A program made the position numbers and the translations under genes. A stretch of 64,000 nt of DNA, taken from a candidate division KSB1 bacterium. GTDB lineage: Bacteria > Zhuqueibacterota > Zhuqueibacteria > Zhuqueibacterales > Zhuqueibacteraceae. Below, piece after piece: positions 52,997 through 61,334 of this stretch; position 1 is the first letter of the stretch, and every line of letters starts with the position of its first letter. Where the stretch lies: positions 1 through 64,000 of the forward strand of contig JAPDQB010000039.1 in assembly GCA_034506175.1 (NCBI GenBank). Reading direction: 5' to 3'. Below the pieces are notes generated by a model. It was not told the DNA's origin and made no database searches. It saw only the letters and a list, made by a program, of their open reading frames with translations.

Positions 52997-53659
52997 TTAC
53001 CGCTGGTACCTCACCCCAATCTGGGGACAATCTTTCTGCAGCGGGCACTTCGAGCACCACGGGCTGATGGGCTGGCAAATATTTTGACCGAACGTCACCA
53101 GCCAATCATTGAGCGGAATCCAATAGCGTTTCGGCAAAATCTTGCGCAGCGCCAACTCGGTGTGCTCCGGGGTTTTGGTTTTCACCCAGCCGAGGCGATT
53201 CGCGAGGCGATGCACATGGGTATCGACGCAAATGCCGGGCTTGCCGTAAGCCATGGTGAGCACAAGATTGGCGGTCTTTCTGCCGACGCCGTTGAGTTGC
53301 AGCAATTCTTCCAGCGTGTCCGGCACCCGGCCTTTGTAGCCGTTCATGAGGTTTTGCGAAATCTCGCGAATGCGTTGCGCTTTTGTGCGGTAAAATCCCG
53401 CTGGGAAAATCAATTTGGCAATGTCGCGCTCGCGCAGTTGCAGCATTTTTGCCGGCGTATCAGCTTTGGCAAAGAGCCGGCGGCTGGCCGCGCCGGTCAC
53501 CTCGTCCTTCGTGCGCAAGCTGATCAAACACGAAATCAGCACGCGAAACGGATCGCGATTTTCCTCGGCAACCGTTGTCACCGCGGTGGCGCGAAAGGGA
53601 CGAATCGTGCGGCGAATTTTGGCGAGGGTTTTGCCAAAATCATTCATTTTGTGTTTCAT
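52997..53659 (-). CDS. nth: Endonuclease III (base-excision DNA glycosylase/AP lyase)
   Basis: Removes oxidised pyrimidines and cuts the abasic site. 220 residues from ATG 53659 (or 53647). The helix-hairpin-helix reads L-N-G-V-G-R-K-T-A-N, with the catalytic Lys in G-R-K-T-A. The catalytic Asp is in C-V-D-T-H-V-H-R. The [4Fe-4S] cluster loop is C-x6-C-x2-C-x5-C (C-Q-P-I-S-P-W-C-S-K-C-P-L-Q-K-D-C). The start lies eight bases after the upstream solute-binding gene's stop, so the two may be cotranscribed. An open frame continues upstream of the start but is only the shadow of that gene. Confidence 0.93.
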   Translation of the reverse strand: MKHKMNDFGKTLAKIRRTIRPFRATAVTTVAEENRDPFRVLISCLISLRTKDEVTGAASRRLFAKADTPAKMLQLRERDIAKLIFPAGFYRTKAQRIREISQNLMNGYKGRVPDTLEELLQLNGVGRKTANLVLTMAYGKPGICVDTHVHRLANRLGWVKTKTPEHTELALRKILPKRYWIPLNDWLVTFGQNICQPISPWCSKCPLQKDCPQIGVRYQR

Positions 53660-53667
53660 GAACTTGA

Positions 53668-55059
53668 TTAAGATGCCCCTCGCATTTCCTTGATCTTCCG
53701 CTCCGCCATCTCTTGCATCTGCTTCGCGGCCTGCTCCGGCGTGAGCTGGCCGTTCAGCACGCTTTGATACGCCGGGCGCATGGCGTCCCAGATGACGCGC
53801 ATTTCGGTGTTGATTGGCATGGGGCGGCCAACGGTGATTTGATCTTGCGAGGCTTTTAAAATCGGATCGTGCAGAAACAGCGAATCCGCGCGCGCTTCCA
53901 AACGCGAGGGAATCTCGCTCATCGCGCGGGTAAATTCCAGCTCGTTTTCGGGCCGGGTGAGAAAACGCAGCAGGTACAAAACTCTCGCGCGGCGTTCGGG
54001 GTCGACGACGCCGGCGTTGAGACAATACCCTTTTGCCGCCACCATCGGCACCGGCCATTTCCCGGTGGCCGTGACTTGGGGAATCCGCGCCAAGCCAATG
54101 TCGATGCCAGCCTCGACATAACCGCCCCAGCCCCATGGTCCGTCGATGATCATGGCGGCTTTTTGTTGTTTGAAAAGCTGGTTGGCGAGATCTTGATCGG
54201 CTTCATAGGGAATGATTTTTTGCTGCCGCAATTCCAGAATGAACTTGCAGGCATTGATCGTCGCCTCGGTGTTGAGCGTCGGATTGGCGTTGTCATCCAT
54301 CACCCAGCCGCCAAATCCGCCAAGAAACGGAACGAAGAAAAACGGCTCGATGAAATTCCACACCAGCGCGTATTGATCCGGCGAGCCATTGCCATCCAAA
54401 TCTTTCGTCAGCTTTTTGCCCAGCGCGATCAATTCGTCCGTGGTTTGCGGCGGTTGCGGCAGCAATTTTTTGTTGTAAACCAGCGTCAAGTGGTTGCCGA
54501 TGCGGTCGGCGAGCATGTAAAGATGGCCGGCGAGGCGAACTTGTCCCCTCGGATCAAAATTCGCCAATTCTTCAGGAGAAAAAAAATCTTCGAGCGGCTG
54601 AATGATCTTCATGTCGTGAAACGGACCAACCATGTCCGCCGGACCGTAAACGAGATCCGGACCGCTGCCGCCGAGCGCGGCGACGATGAAATTGCTGCGC
54701 AGTTCCTCGGTTTCGTAATAAACATGGCTGGCGCGTTGAATGGGGTGTTGTTTAATATATTGATCGAGCACGCGGCCGTCTTTGAGCGATCTTTTAATAT
54801 CGACCGGCCGCGGATTGCTGCGAATGAGACGGTCAAAATCAGCCGGATTTTTCAGGTGTTGTTGAATCAACTCCGCCAGGCCCGGGTTCACTTCGAGCAT
54901 GTATTTGCCCAGCAAGCCGTCCAGCACGACGCGCCCCGGAGCGCGATCCTGCGTCCAAATGATCAACTCAGCCGGATCGCGGCCGGATTGCCCGGTCGCG
55001 AGCAGATAAACCGTCAACACCGAAAAAGCGGCGAGAACGATGAGGGTGAGGCGCTGCAT
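53668..55059 (-). CDS. ABC-type extracellular solute-binding protein (family 1)
   Basis: A 463-residue periplasmic or membrane-tethered binding protein. A hydrophobic N-terminal segment (about 4-20) is followed by an alpha/beta binding fold: Y-G-P-A-D-M-V-G-P-F, N-H-L-T-L-V-Y-N-K-K-L-L, A-A-M-I-I-D-G-P-W-G-W, and G-R-P-M-P-I-N-T-E-M-R-V-I-W. This resembles maltose/sugar-type binding proteins, but with an unusual 90-residue N-terminal extension (K-Y-M-L-E-V-N-P-G-L). The ligand cannot be read from sequence, and no permease or ATPase gene is next to it. AAAGGAAC precedes the start. Confidence 0.85.
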   Translation of the reverse strand: MQRLTLIVLAAFSVLTVYLLATGQSGRDPAELIIWTQDRAPGRVVLDGLLGKYMLEVNPGLAELIQQHLKNPADFDRLIRSNPRPVDIKRSLKDGRVLDQYIKQHPIQRASHVYYETEELRSNFIVAALGGSGPDLVYGPADMVGPFHDMKIIQPLEDFFSPEELANFDPRGQVRLAGHLYMLADRIGNHLTLVYNKKLLPQPPQTTDELIALGKKLTKDLDGNGSPDQYALVWNFIEPFFFVPFLGGFGGWVMDDNANPTLNTEATINACKFILELRQQKIIPYEADQDLANQLFKQQKAAMIIDGPWGWGGYVEAGIDIGLARIPQVTATGKWPVPMVAAKGYCLNAGVVDPERRARVLYLLRFLTRPENELEFTRAMSEIPSRLEARADSLFLHDPILKASQDQITVGRPMPINTEMRVIWDAMRPAYQSVLNGQLTPEQAAKQMQEMAERKIKEMRGAS

Positions 55060-55341
55060 GGGGTGTTCCTTTTACAGCAAAAACAATTTAAAACTTTGTA
55101 AGAATTTAACACGTGATGTTTTCGCCCACCAAGATGGAAATCCCAGTGAATTGAATTCGAAAAAAACCAACACGGACGAGCCGCAACCAAAAAGATTTAC
55201 TCGCTCACAGAAATGGAGCTCGCACTGAGGTGAATTTTTTCTGTATGAGTTCAAATTCTGTGAGCCAAAAGTCTTTGCTTTTTTGGCAAAGATTCAACTT
55301 CCAAAAGATTAATTACTGTGGGCGTTTTTTAAATTACAACA
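55060..55341. other. 282-base gap with a dispersed hairpin
   Basis: No gene supported. Contains AAAAGTCTTTGC-TTTTTTGG-CAAAGATTCAACTT at about 55268-55301, a relative of the repeat at 37338-37373, and a direct echo of the 56040 region's words (GACGAGCCGCAACC; ACTCGCTCACAGAAATGG). Confidence 0.5.
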
Positions 55342-55950
55342 TCATTCATCCGACTGTGCATTTTCCGAAACATTATCCTGGCTTCGCCAGTCATCGGGCA
55401 ACAAAGCAAAGGCGGTTTGCAGGCGCAAATAATAGGTGATCGAGCTGGCACGCCAGGCGTAAAAGCTCAGGCTCGCGAAAACCGCACCGGCGAGAAAGGC
55501 CGTCGCCGCGGCGCTGAATTTGGCGTTGAGCGAAATCGGCGCGCGGCTCAGAATAAACGCCGCCGCGGTGATCGCCAACAATCCAAAATTGACAAGCGAA
55601 CTGCGCATGATACGCAAGCGGCTGCGCAGATAATCGAGATCGGTGGAGAGAAAAGGCGATTTGGCGAGAATATAAATGCGCAAGTGGGGAAAGGATTGGG
55701 CCACGCGCTCACCCAAAACTTTTTGGCGAATCTTGTGATCGGCCCCGGCCAGCAGCACGTCGCTGAGGCGATCCATCATAATGCCGAGCACATAAGCCGC
55801 CGCCGCAAGCGGTATGGCGATCACCAGATTATTCAAAATGGAAAAATCAATCCACTCATAACCGAAGAGGCTGAGAATCAACAGCGCGATCCAGCCCATC
55901 GTTTCGATGCCGATGATCAGCAGTTCTGCAAAGACGTTGGTGGTGGTCAT
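55342..55950 (-). CDS. Integral membrane protein, unknown function
   Basis: A 202-residue protein with about four predicted transmembrane helices (about 8-30, 40-60, 112-132 and 140-160) and a polar loop (about 62-110, with D-H-K-I-R-Q-K-V-L-G-E-R-V and L-R-S-R-L-R). It ends in an acidic tail (S-E-N-A-Q-S-D-E). No family recognised. Start ATG 55950 lacks a strong ribosome site. Confidence 0.6.
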   Translation of the reverse strand: MTTTNVFAELLIIGIETMGWIALLILSLFGYEWIDFSILNNLVIAIPLAAAAYVLGIMMDRLSDVLLAGADHKIRQKVLGERVAQSFPHLRIYILAKSPFLSTDLDYLRSRLRIMRSSLVNFGLLAITAAAFILSRAPISLNAKFSAAATAFLAGAVFASLSFYAWRASSITYYLRLQTAFALLPDDWRSQDNVSENAQSDE

Positions 55951-56063
55951 GGGGTTGACACGCGAATCGATTCAAAAAAAATTTAATGAGGCTTGTGATA
56001 AGATAATAGCTGGGAGGGAAAAAGGCAAGTGGGATGTTTATGACCCGCAAAACTTTTTCGCCC

Positions 56064-56110
56064 ACAAAAAAGAACTCCCACAGAAATGGTTTTAGATTCT
56101 GTGGGAGTTC
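56064..56110 (-). terminator. Rho-independent terminator (minus strand)
   Basis: GAACTCCCACAGAA (56072-56085) and its exact reverse complement at 56097-56110, followed on the minus strand by TTTTTT. A 14-bp perfect stem; it ends transcripts of the 56194-57462 gene. Confidence 0.85.
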
Positions 56111-56193
56111 AAATTTCGTGGGCGGTGATTTTTGCCTGTTTGGCTACGCCCACCGGGTTCCGGTTCGTGCGGTTAATCGAATAAAAGCAAAAC

Positions 56194-57462
56194 TTACATC
56201 CGATTCAGCCATTCCTGCGCTTTGGAAGCGAACTCGCTGCCGGGATATTCGGACAAAAGCCGGTTAAATGCCTCGCGGGCTTCGGCCTTTTGATTCAGTT
56301 GCAGATACGAGCGGCCGAGCATGAGCAGCGCGTCGTCTTTCTTGAGCGAGCGCGGATAGCTCAAAACGCGGTTGAAAGCAACAATCGCTTCCTGATAATT
56401 GCCGGCGCCGAAATGCGCCTCGCCGATCCAATAGACGCAATTGCTGACGCGAGGATGATCGGGGAATTGCGCAACCAGGCCGTTGAATTGAGCCGTGGCC
56501 TCGGCGTAACGCTTGCCGTAGAATTTGCTGAGCGCTTCTTCGTAACCGCGCGAAAAGCTGGCCGAGGTTATCGGCGCGGAGGCCAACTGGGTTTGCAGGG
56601 TATTGACGCTTTGTTCTTTCGCCGATAATTCCGAGCGCAGGGTGTTGATTTCATCTTCCTTTTGGACGATCTGCTGATTCATTTCATCCATTTTGGATTT
56701 CAAGCGGATGTATTCCTGCATGTCCTGCGGAGGTTGCTGCGCGCTGGACTCCATTTGATCGATGCGCTGCTGAAACGCCGACAAGTCGGATTCTTCAGCC
56801 GGCGCCTGCTCGGCGAGAATATCGGTGCCGCGGCTGCCGCCAAAGATCGTCAAGCCGAGCATGCCGGTAATAATGCCGTCTTTCGCCTTATTGGCGGTTG
56901 TGGCGTCCAGGCTGTCGCCGGTGGTCAGGCGAAAACCGCCGCCGACATCGAGCGCCAAGCGTGAGCCGAACATCACCCGAAAGCCCAGGCTGGGCCCAAA
57001 GTCGAAATTCGTATAACTCTTTTTGCTTTTAAATGTCCTGCCCATCAGCTTGCCGGCGACTTTGTAATTCACCCCGCCGAGACCCAAGCCGATGTACGGC
57101 CGAAAACCGCCGGAAGAAAGCTCGTAATCAAAGAGCAAATCGCCGCGCAGCGCGTTCGTCGTAAATTTGACCGTGGAGATTTGAAGGGGGTCGGTATTCG
57201 TGACGATGGATTTGGTAAAAGGAAGCTTGCTGTAGCTGACCAGGCCGGTCAAGCCGAAATGTGAGTTAAAACGCCGCGTGAGAAAGCCGCCGGCGCCGAT
57301 GCCGACGTCGGTGTTCTTCAAATCGCTGTACAATGAATTGAGGCTCGGACCGACCCCGAACCCCCAGCGCGCTTGCGCCATCGCCTTCGTGCTGAAAAGC
57401 CCTGCATTCATCACTGCCGAAACAGCCCAAATAATGCTCAAAAAATATTGCCGTTGTTTCAT
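56194..57462 (-). CDS. Outer-membrane barrel protein with coiled coil and C-terminal TPRs
   Basis: A 422-residue exported protein with three parts. Residues 1-29 are a signal peptide (K-A-M-A-Q). Residues about 30-212 form an OmpA/OmpW-like barrel (alternating strands with G-L-G-L-G-G-V-N-Y and G-F-R-V-M-F-G). Residues about 225-300 form a coiled coil (Q-E-Y-I-R-L-K-S-K-M-D-E-M-N). Residues about 305-422 are a YbgF/CpoB-like TPR region (E-E-A-L-S-K-F-Y-G-K-R-Y-A-E-A, Y-W-I-G-E-A-H-F-G-A-G-N-Y). AAAGGAGTTCAGC precedes the ATG. This fusion may tie outer membrane and periplasm. Confidence 0.8.
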   Translation of the reverse strand: MKQRQYFLSIIWAVSAVMNAGLFSTKAMAQARWGFGVGPSLNSLYSDLKNTDVGIGAGGFLTRRFNSHFGLTGLVSYSKLPFTKSIVTNTDPLQISTVKFTTNALRGDLLFDYELSSGGFRPYIGLGLGGVNYKVAGKLMGRTFKSKKSYTNFDFGPSLGFRVMFGSRLALDVGGGFRLTTGDSLDATTANKAKDGIITGMLGLTIFGGSRGTDILAEQAPAEESDLSAFQQRIDQMESSAQQPPQDMQEYIRLKSKMDEMNQQIVQKEDEINTLRSELSAKEQSVNTLQTQLASAPITSASFSRGYEEALSKFYGKRYAEATAQFNGLVAQFPDHPRVSNCVYWIGEAHFGAGNYQEAIVAFNRVLSYPRSLKKDDALLMLGRSYLQLNQKAEAREAFNRLLSEYPGSEFASKAQEWLNRM

Positions 57463-57509
57463 TGCTGAACTCCTTTATAAAAGAGCGTCCTTGCCCTGCG
57501 GGGCGTAGC

Positions 57510-58055
57510 CTATACCGTTTCCGCCGAAATGCCAAAGTAAGATTTCAGCTCGGTGGGAATCACCTCGTTGATGGTGATTTTTTGATCCGCATAATTGTTA
57601 TAAGCTTTGACTAGTTCTTCCATTTTGGTTTTAAGCTGGTCGAGCCGGCCGCTGGAACAGCCGGTTGCGCCCTCTTTCACTTCCCGGCGCGCCGCCAAAA
57701 TCATGTCGCCGATTTGCTCGAAATAATAATTTTGCATCGACTGGTTGATCAGTCCGTTGACCGAATCTTTAACGTCTTTTTCTTTTTCGACCAGCGTTTT
57801 CAGCGAATTTTTTAAATGAAACAGGTTGAGTTCTTTGACGAGCTGGGCGTCGAGGCCGACGTAGATGAACAAGGCCGGTTGGCGTTTATAATAATCCGTT
57901 TTCAGGGCAAAATTGGTCAACATGTATTGCTCGACGATGACACGCTCGCCGTAGGTCATGTTGCGATGGGTGACGTAGCGGAGTGAATTGGCCTCCTGAT
58001 GATACTCAACGCGCGCCATCAAATCCGCGAAAGAAAAGTATAATAATTCCTTCAT
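57510..58055 (-). CDS. Helical hypothetical protein
   Basis: A 181-residue, mostly alpha-helical cytoplasmic protein (F-A-D-L-M-A-R-V-E-Y-H-Q-E-A-N; Q-Y-M-L-T-N-F-A-L-K-T-D-Y; L-V-E-K-E-K-D-V-K-D-S). ATG 58055 is chosen because the upstream extension to 58184 is basic and unlike protein. The gene may share a transcript with the outer-membrane/TPR gene downstream (47 bases apart). No family recognised. Confidence 0.55.
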   Translation of the reverse strand: MKELLYFSFADLMARVEYHQEANSLRYVTHRNMTYGERVIVEQYMLTNFALKTDYYKRQPALFIYVGLDAQLVKELNLFHLKNSLKTLVEKEKDVKDSVNGLINQSMQNYYFEQIGDMILAARREVKEGATGCSSGRLDQLKTKMEELVKAYNNYADQKITINEVIPTELKSYFGISAETV

Positions 58056-58311
58056 AGTTGCTCTTTTGCCCGCCGTGGATTTTTTTAGATTGGTTCGGGA
58101 AACTTTATCAAACCGAATTTTAACAAACCTTATGCCAGTTTGCGCCGAGTTTTTATCAAGCCGAACAACCACTGGCTTTCGCAAGATTTAGCGCCGGTGC
58201 TCTGAGGCCGTGACAACGGCTTGCAACTTTTGCCGCTTGGCGAAACTGTCGCCATTTGAACGGCAGTTGCAGCGGTGAGACACCCATACTTTTTCAAAGA
58301 ACAAAACGACC

Positions 58312-59397
58312 TTACGACAGCGCATACTGGATAGCCCGCGCCAATTTTTCGCGCGGCCAGTCAGCCGTCACCACGGCGTCGCCGATGTCGCGCAGCAAAA
58401 CCAGGCGAAGTTGGCCGTGCTTGACTTTTTTGTCCAAAGCCATACACTGCTCCACTAATGATATGGCAATACCCTCCAAACGCCGTTTTTGCGGAAGGCG
58501 TTTTAAAAAATTTTCAATGCGGGTGAACGCCTCGCCAGCCAGCAGATCAGCCTCGCAGGACAGATACGCTTCGGCCAGCATCCCGAGCAGAACCGCTTCG
58601 CCATGGCGCACGAGGCGAAAACCGCCGGCGGCTTCGAGCGCATGACCGACGGTGTGGCCAAAATTCAGCAAGGCGCGCTGCGCTGATTCACGCTCGTCCT
58701 GCGCCACCATTTCGGCTTTGATCTGGCAACTGCGATGAATGGCTTTGATCATCGCCGGTTGATCGAGTTGCAACAAATCCGGCAGACGGGTTTCGAGAAA
58801 TTCAAAATACTGGCGGTCGCGGATGAGGGCATGCTTGACAATTTCGGCCAGCCCGCAAACGATTTCACGCGGCGGCAGCGTGTTCAAGGTGGCGGTGTCG
58901 ATCCAAACCAGGCGGGGCTGATGAAACGCGCCGATCATGTTTTTACCGAGCGGATGATTCACGCCGGTTTTGCCGCCGATGCTGGCGTCAACCTGCGCCA
59001 GCAAGGTCGTCGGCGTTTGCACCCATTCGATGCCGCGCATGAACGTCGCCGCCACAAATCCGGCGAGATCGCCAATGACGCCGCCACCCAGCGCGATCAC
59101 CGCGGTTTGCCGGTCGCAATGCCGCTGCAGCATTTCCCCGACAATGCGCTCACAGGTTTTGAGATTCTTGTGGCGCTCGCCGTCGGCGACGACGATTTTA
59201 TCCGCGCGCAATTTGGCCGCTTCGAGGCTGGCAAGAATTTTTTCGCCGTAGTGCCGGTCAACGACGGTGTTGGTGATGACAGCGAAACGCTCGCCGACTT
59301 TGTACAGCTTGAGCAGCTCGCCGAGCTGCGCGAGCGAGTCCGTTCCGATGAAAATCGGATAACTGCGGCTGCCGAGTTCGACTTTTAAAGTTTCCAT
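58312..59397 (-). CDS. aroB: 3-dehydroquinate synthase
   Basis: Converts DAHP to 3-dehydroquinate in the shikimate route, using NAD and a divalent metal. 362 residues. NAD-binding G-G-G-V-I-G-D-L-A-G-F-V-A-A-T-F (about 95-110). Then T-P-T-T-L-L-A-Q-V-D-A-S-I-G-G-K-T-G-V-N (about 126-145) and K-N-M-I-G-A-F-H-Q-P. Metal ligands include E in G-L-A-E-I-V-K-H, H in L-N-F-G-H-T-V-G-H, and a further H in R-H-G-E-A-V. ATG 59397 fits the family; no ribosome site is clear. Confidence 0.95.
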   Translation of the reverse strand: METLKVELGSRSYPIFIGTDSLAQLGELLKLYKVGERFAVITNTVVDRHYGEKILASLEAAKLRADKIVVADGERHKNLKTCERIVGEMLQRHCDRQTAVIALGGGVIGDLAGFVAATFMRGIEWVQTPTTLLAQVDASIGGKTGVNHPLGKNMIGAFHQPRLVWIDTATLNTLPPREIVCGLAEIVKHALIRDRQYFEFLETRLPDLLQLDQPAMIKAIHRSCQIKAEMVAQDERESAQRALLNFGHTVGHALEAAGGFRLVRHGEAVLLGMLAEAYLSCEADLLAGEAFTRIENFLKRLPQKRRLEGIAISLVEQCMALDKKVKHGQLRLVLLRDIGDAVVTADWPREKLARAIQYALS

Positions 59398-59410
59398 AAG
59401 CGAGTCAGAA

Positions 59411-59476
59411 GACAAAATAATTTGGTGACAAAATAATTTAAGAGTTTTTCATTATTTTGTAACAAATAATTTTGTC
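59411..59476. repeat. Nested inverted repeats of ACAAAATAATTT
   Basis: GACAAAATAATTT at 59411-59423 pairs with AAATAATTTTGTC at 59464-59476 (one mismatch), and an inner pair, ACAAAATAAT against ATTATTTTGT, lies between. This occupies all the space between aroB and the TPR gene, whose stop codon overlaps it. Confidence 0.75.
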
Positions 59477-60579
59477 TACAAAGCCAACTCGAACTGCAAC
59501 TGATTCAAATCAAGACCCGAGACCTCGCCGCTTTCAAGCTGGTGCAAGCGCGAGCGAACGAAAAGCAGGCGCCCGTTCATGGCCGGCGGCGCTTGTTTGA
59601 TGAAATTTCGATAATGCAGTTTGGCCTGATCGCGGCGGCCGAGCTGGTCGATCACCAAGGCGCGATTGAGCGAGGCCGGGAAATAGTCCGGGTGGATTTT
59701 CAGCGCCCGCTCGAAGCTGGTGATCGCCTCCGGCAGCCAATTCATTTTACTCAACGCCACGCCGCGATTGTTCCAGCAGTCGGGCCGGCGGGGATTGAGG
59801 CGCAGCGCGGTGTCGTAGCATTCAAGCGATGATTCCCATTGGCCCATTTGCACCAAAACGTTGCCGCGCTGCAGCCAGGGTTCGAGCATGTTCGGCTGCA
59901 ACGCCACAGCGTGATCGAAGCACGCCAGCGCTTCCGCCCGGCGCTCGAGGCGCAGCAGGGCGCTGCCACGAATGAGCAACGTTTCCACATGCTGGGGATC
60001 GAGGGCGAAAGAATCTTTGCAGCATTGCAGCGCCGCCTGCGGCCGATTCACCGCGAGCAAAACCGCGGCGAGATTGCTCAACGCGCTTGGCGTCGGCGCG
60101 AGTTGGATCGACTTTTCGTAGTTGAGTTGCGCCTCGTGATCGTGATGGTGGCGAAACGCTTCATTGCCTTGCCGCCAAAAATCGAGCGCCGCCTGGCGAT
60201 TTTGGGCCGGCAGGTTGTCAAGGCGGTCCAATTCACGCCTGAAACGTTTTTCGTTGGTGATCAGATAATGCGAGAGATTGACTTCGGCGTCGGAAGGAAC
60301 TGCCGGCTCGTCACCTGTCGCGGCCGATTTTTGGGGGGCCTGCGGTTCGCGAAAAATAATGGCGACGTCGGCGGCGAGCACAAACGCGAGTGCCGGCATT
60401 GCGGCCAGCAGCGCCGTCATGTTCAGATGGCCCCACAAATCCAGAACCACCATGGCCGCGTTCAAACCCATGCCGATAAAATTCATGGCCGCAAAAGTCC
60501 ACCAGCGCTGCCTGATGCCGACCGCCAACAAAGCGAGAAAAAGCGCGGCCACCAGGCTCGTTGCAACTGTGAAAAACAT
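59476..60579 (-). CDS. Membrane-anchored TPR protein
   Basis: A 367-residue protein. Three N-terminal transmembrane helices (about 2-22, 28-48, 53-74) are followed by a polar linker. From about residue 128 to 340 there are five or six TPR units (A-Q-L-N-Y-E-K-S-I-Q-L-A-P, A-L-A-C-F-D-H-A-V-A-L-Q-P-N, S-L-E-C-Y-D-T-A-L-R-L-N-P-R, A-I-T-S-F-E-R-A-L-K-I-H-P-D-Y). Such proteins usually act as scaffolds at the membrane; no specific partner can be named. ATG 60579 lacks a strong ribosome site. Confidence 0.8.
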   Translation of the reverse strand: MFFTVATSLVAALFLALLAVGIRQRWWTFAAMNFIGMGLNAAMVVLDLWGHLNMTALLAAMPALAFVLAADVAIIFREPQAPQKSAATGDEPAVPSDAEVNLSHYLITNEKRFRRELDRLDNLPAQNRQAALDFWRQGNEAFRHHHDHEAQLNYEKSIQLAPTPSALSNLAAVLLAVNRPQAALQCCKDSFALDPQHVETLLIRGSALLRLERRAEALACFDHAVALQPNMLEPWLQRGNVLVQMGQWESSLECYDTALRLNPRRPDCWNNRGVALSKMNWLPEAITSFERALKIHPDYFPASLNRALVIDQLGRRDQAKLHYRNFIKQAPPAMNGRLLFVRSRLHQLESGEVSGLDLNQLQFELAL

Positions 60580-60745
60580 TTGACTTCGAGGTAACAGGAA
60601 ACTTTTTCAAGATGATGCCAATTAAGTTTTTAAGCAAGTGTAAAAATAACTATAGCGACATTCCGGCATCTTGCGAACGCGACTCCGGTGAATTGAAAAC
60701 ACACTTTAAACCCAGAGCCTCGGAGCAAACAGAGAAAGCACGGAA

Positions 60746-60770
60746 ATAAAAAAGCCTCCGTTGCGGAGGC
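60746..60770 (-). terminator. Rho-independent terminator (minus strand)
   Basis: GCCTCCG-TTG-CGGAGGC (60754-60770) followed, on the minus strand, by TTTTTTATTT. It ends the transcript of the LiaF-like/PspC genes at 60792-62096. Confidence 0.9.
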
Positions 60771-60791
60771 TGGTCAAGACAAGAACTCAAA

Positions 60792-61289
60792 TTAAGCGCG
60801 CTGGCGCCGGGCATTGAGCAAAATCCCAATGCCGAAAGCAATCAAGATCAGCGGCCAATATTTCGCCACCTCATCAAGATGCCAGTAGTCGAAATTTTCA
60901 AAAATCATCGCGACGCCGAACAATATGAGCGCGGCACCGGGGATGAGCATGCCCCAGTGCTCGGGGACAAAAACATATTGCGCCACCAAACCAAGCCCGA
61001 TCGCGATGGGGAAGACTGGCATCGAATGGAAATAAGGAATCACGTCGAAATTGCGCAGCACAAAAAACCCGCCGAGACTGAGAAAAAATACGGCGCCGAA
61101 GACGCCGTCACGATGGCCCCGGCCGCGAATCCGATACGCCGAGGCCAGGCCCAGCAGGATAAAAATGAACGGATAGAGATCATACCACGAAGGCAGGCGC
61201 ACGCTCAGACGCTCGGCCAACATGGCGAGGCCGATTAAAATCAAAATCAAGCCGCCAACCAACGAACCCCTGCCGCGAGGATTTTTCAT
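60792..61289 (-). CDS. LiaI/LiaF-like transmembrane protein
   Basis: A 165-residue membrane protein with repeated short helices: G-G-L-I-L-I-L-I-G-L-A-M-L, F-I-F-I-L-L-G-L-A-S, L-G-G-F-F-V-L-R-N-F, G-A-A-L-I-L-F-G-V-A-M-I-F-E-N-F and W-P-L-I-L-I-A-F-G-I-G-I-L-L. The paired 'W-P-L-I-L-I-x-x-G' signature is found in LiaF/DUF5668-type domains linked to envelope-stress sensing. It is next to a double PspC protein, which fits that role. The ATG follows AGAGGTGAAAGCCC. Confidence 0.8.
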   Translation of the reverse strand: MKNPRGRGSLVGGLILILIGLAMLAERLSVRLPSWYDLYPFIFILLGLASAYRIRGRGHRDGVFGAVFFLSLGGFFVLRNFDVIPYFHSMPVFPIAIGLGLVAQYVFVPEHWGMLIPGAALILFGVAMIFENFDYWHLDEVAKYWPLILIAFGIGILLNARRQRA

Positions 61290-61334
61290 GGGCTTTCACC
61301 TCTCACACTTGTGATCAAACACCCTCCTTCTCCT

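Noticed and set aside
53669..54136. Extension of the endonuclease III frame upstream by about 160 codons
   Set aside because: It is an alternative frame of the solute-binding gene, Arg/His-rich, and family similarity begins only at the Met at 53659 or 53647.
53869..55101. 410-codon plus-strand frame
   Set aside because: Antisense to the solute-binding protein gene, which has proper domains, ribosome site and neighbours.
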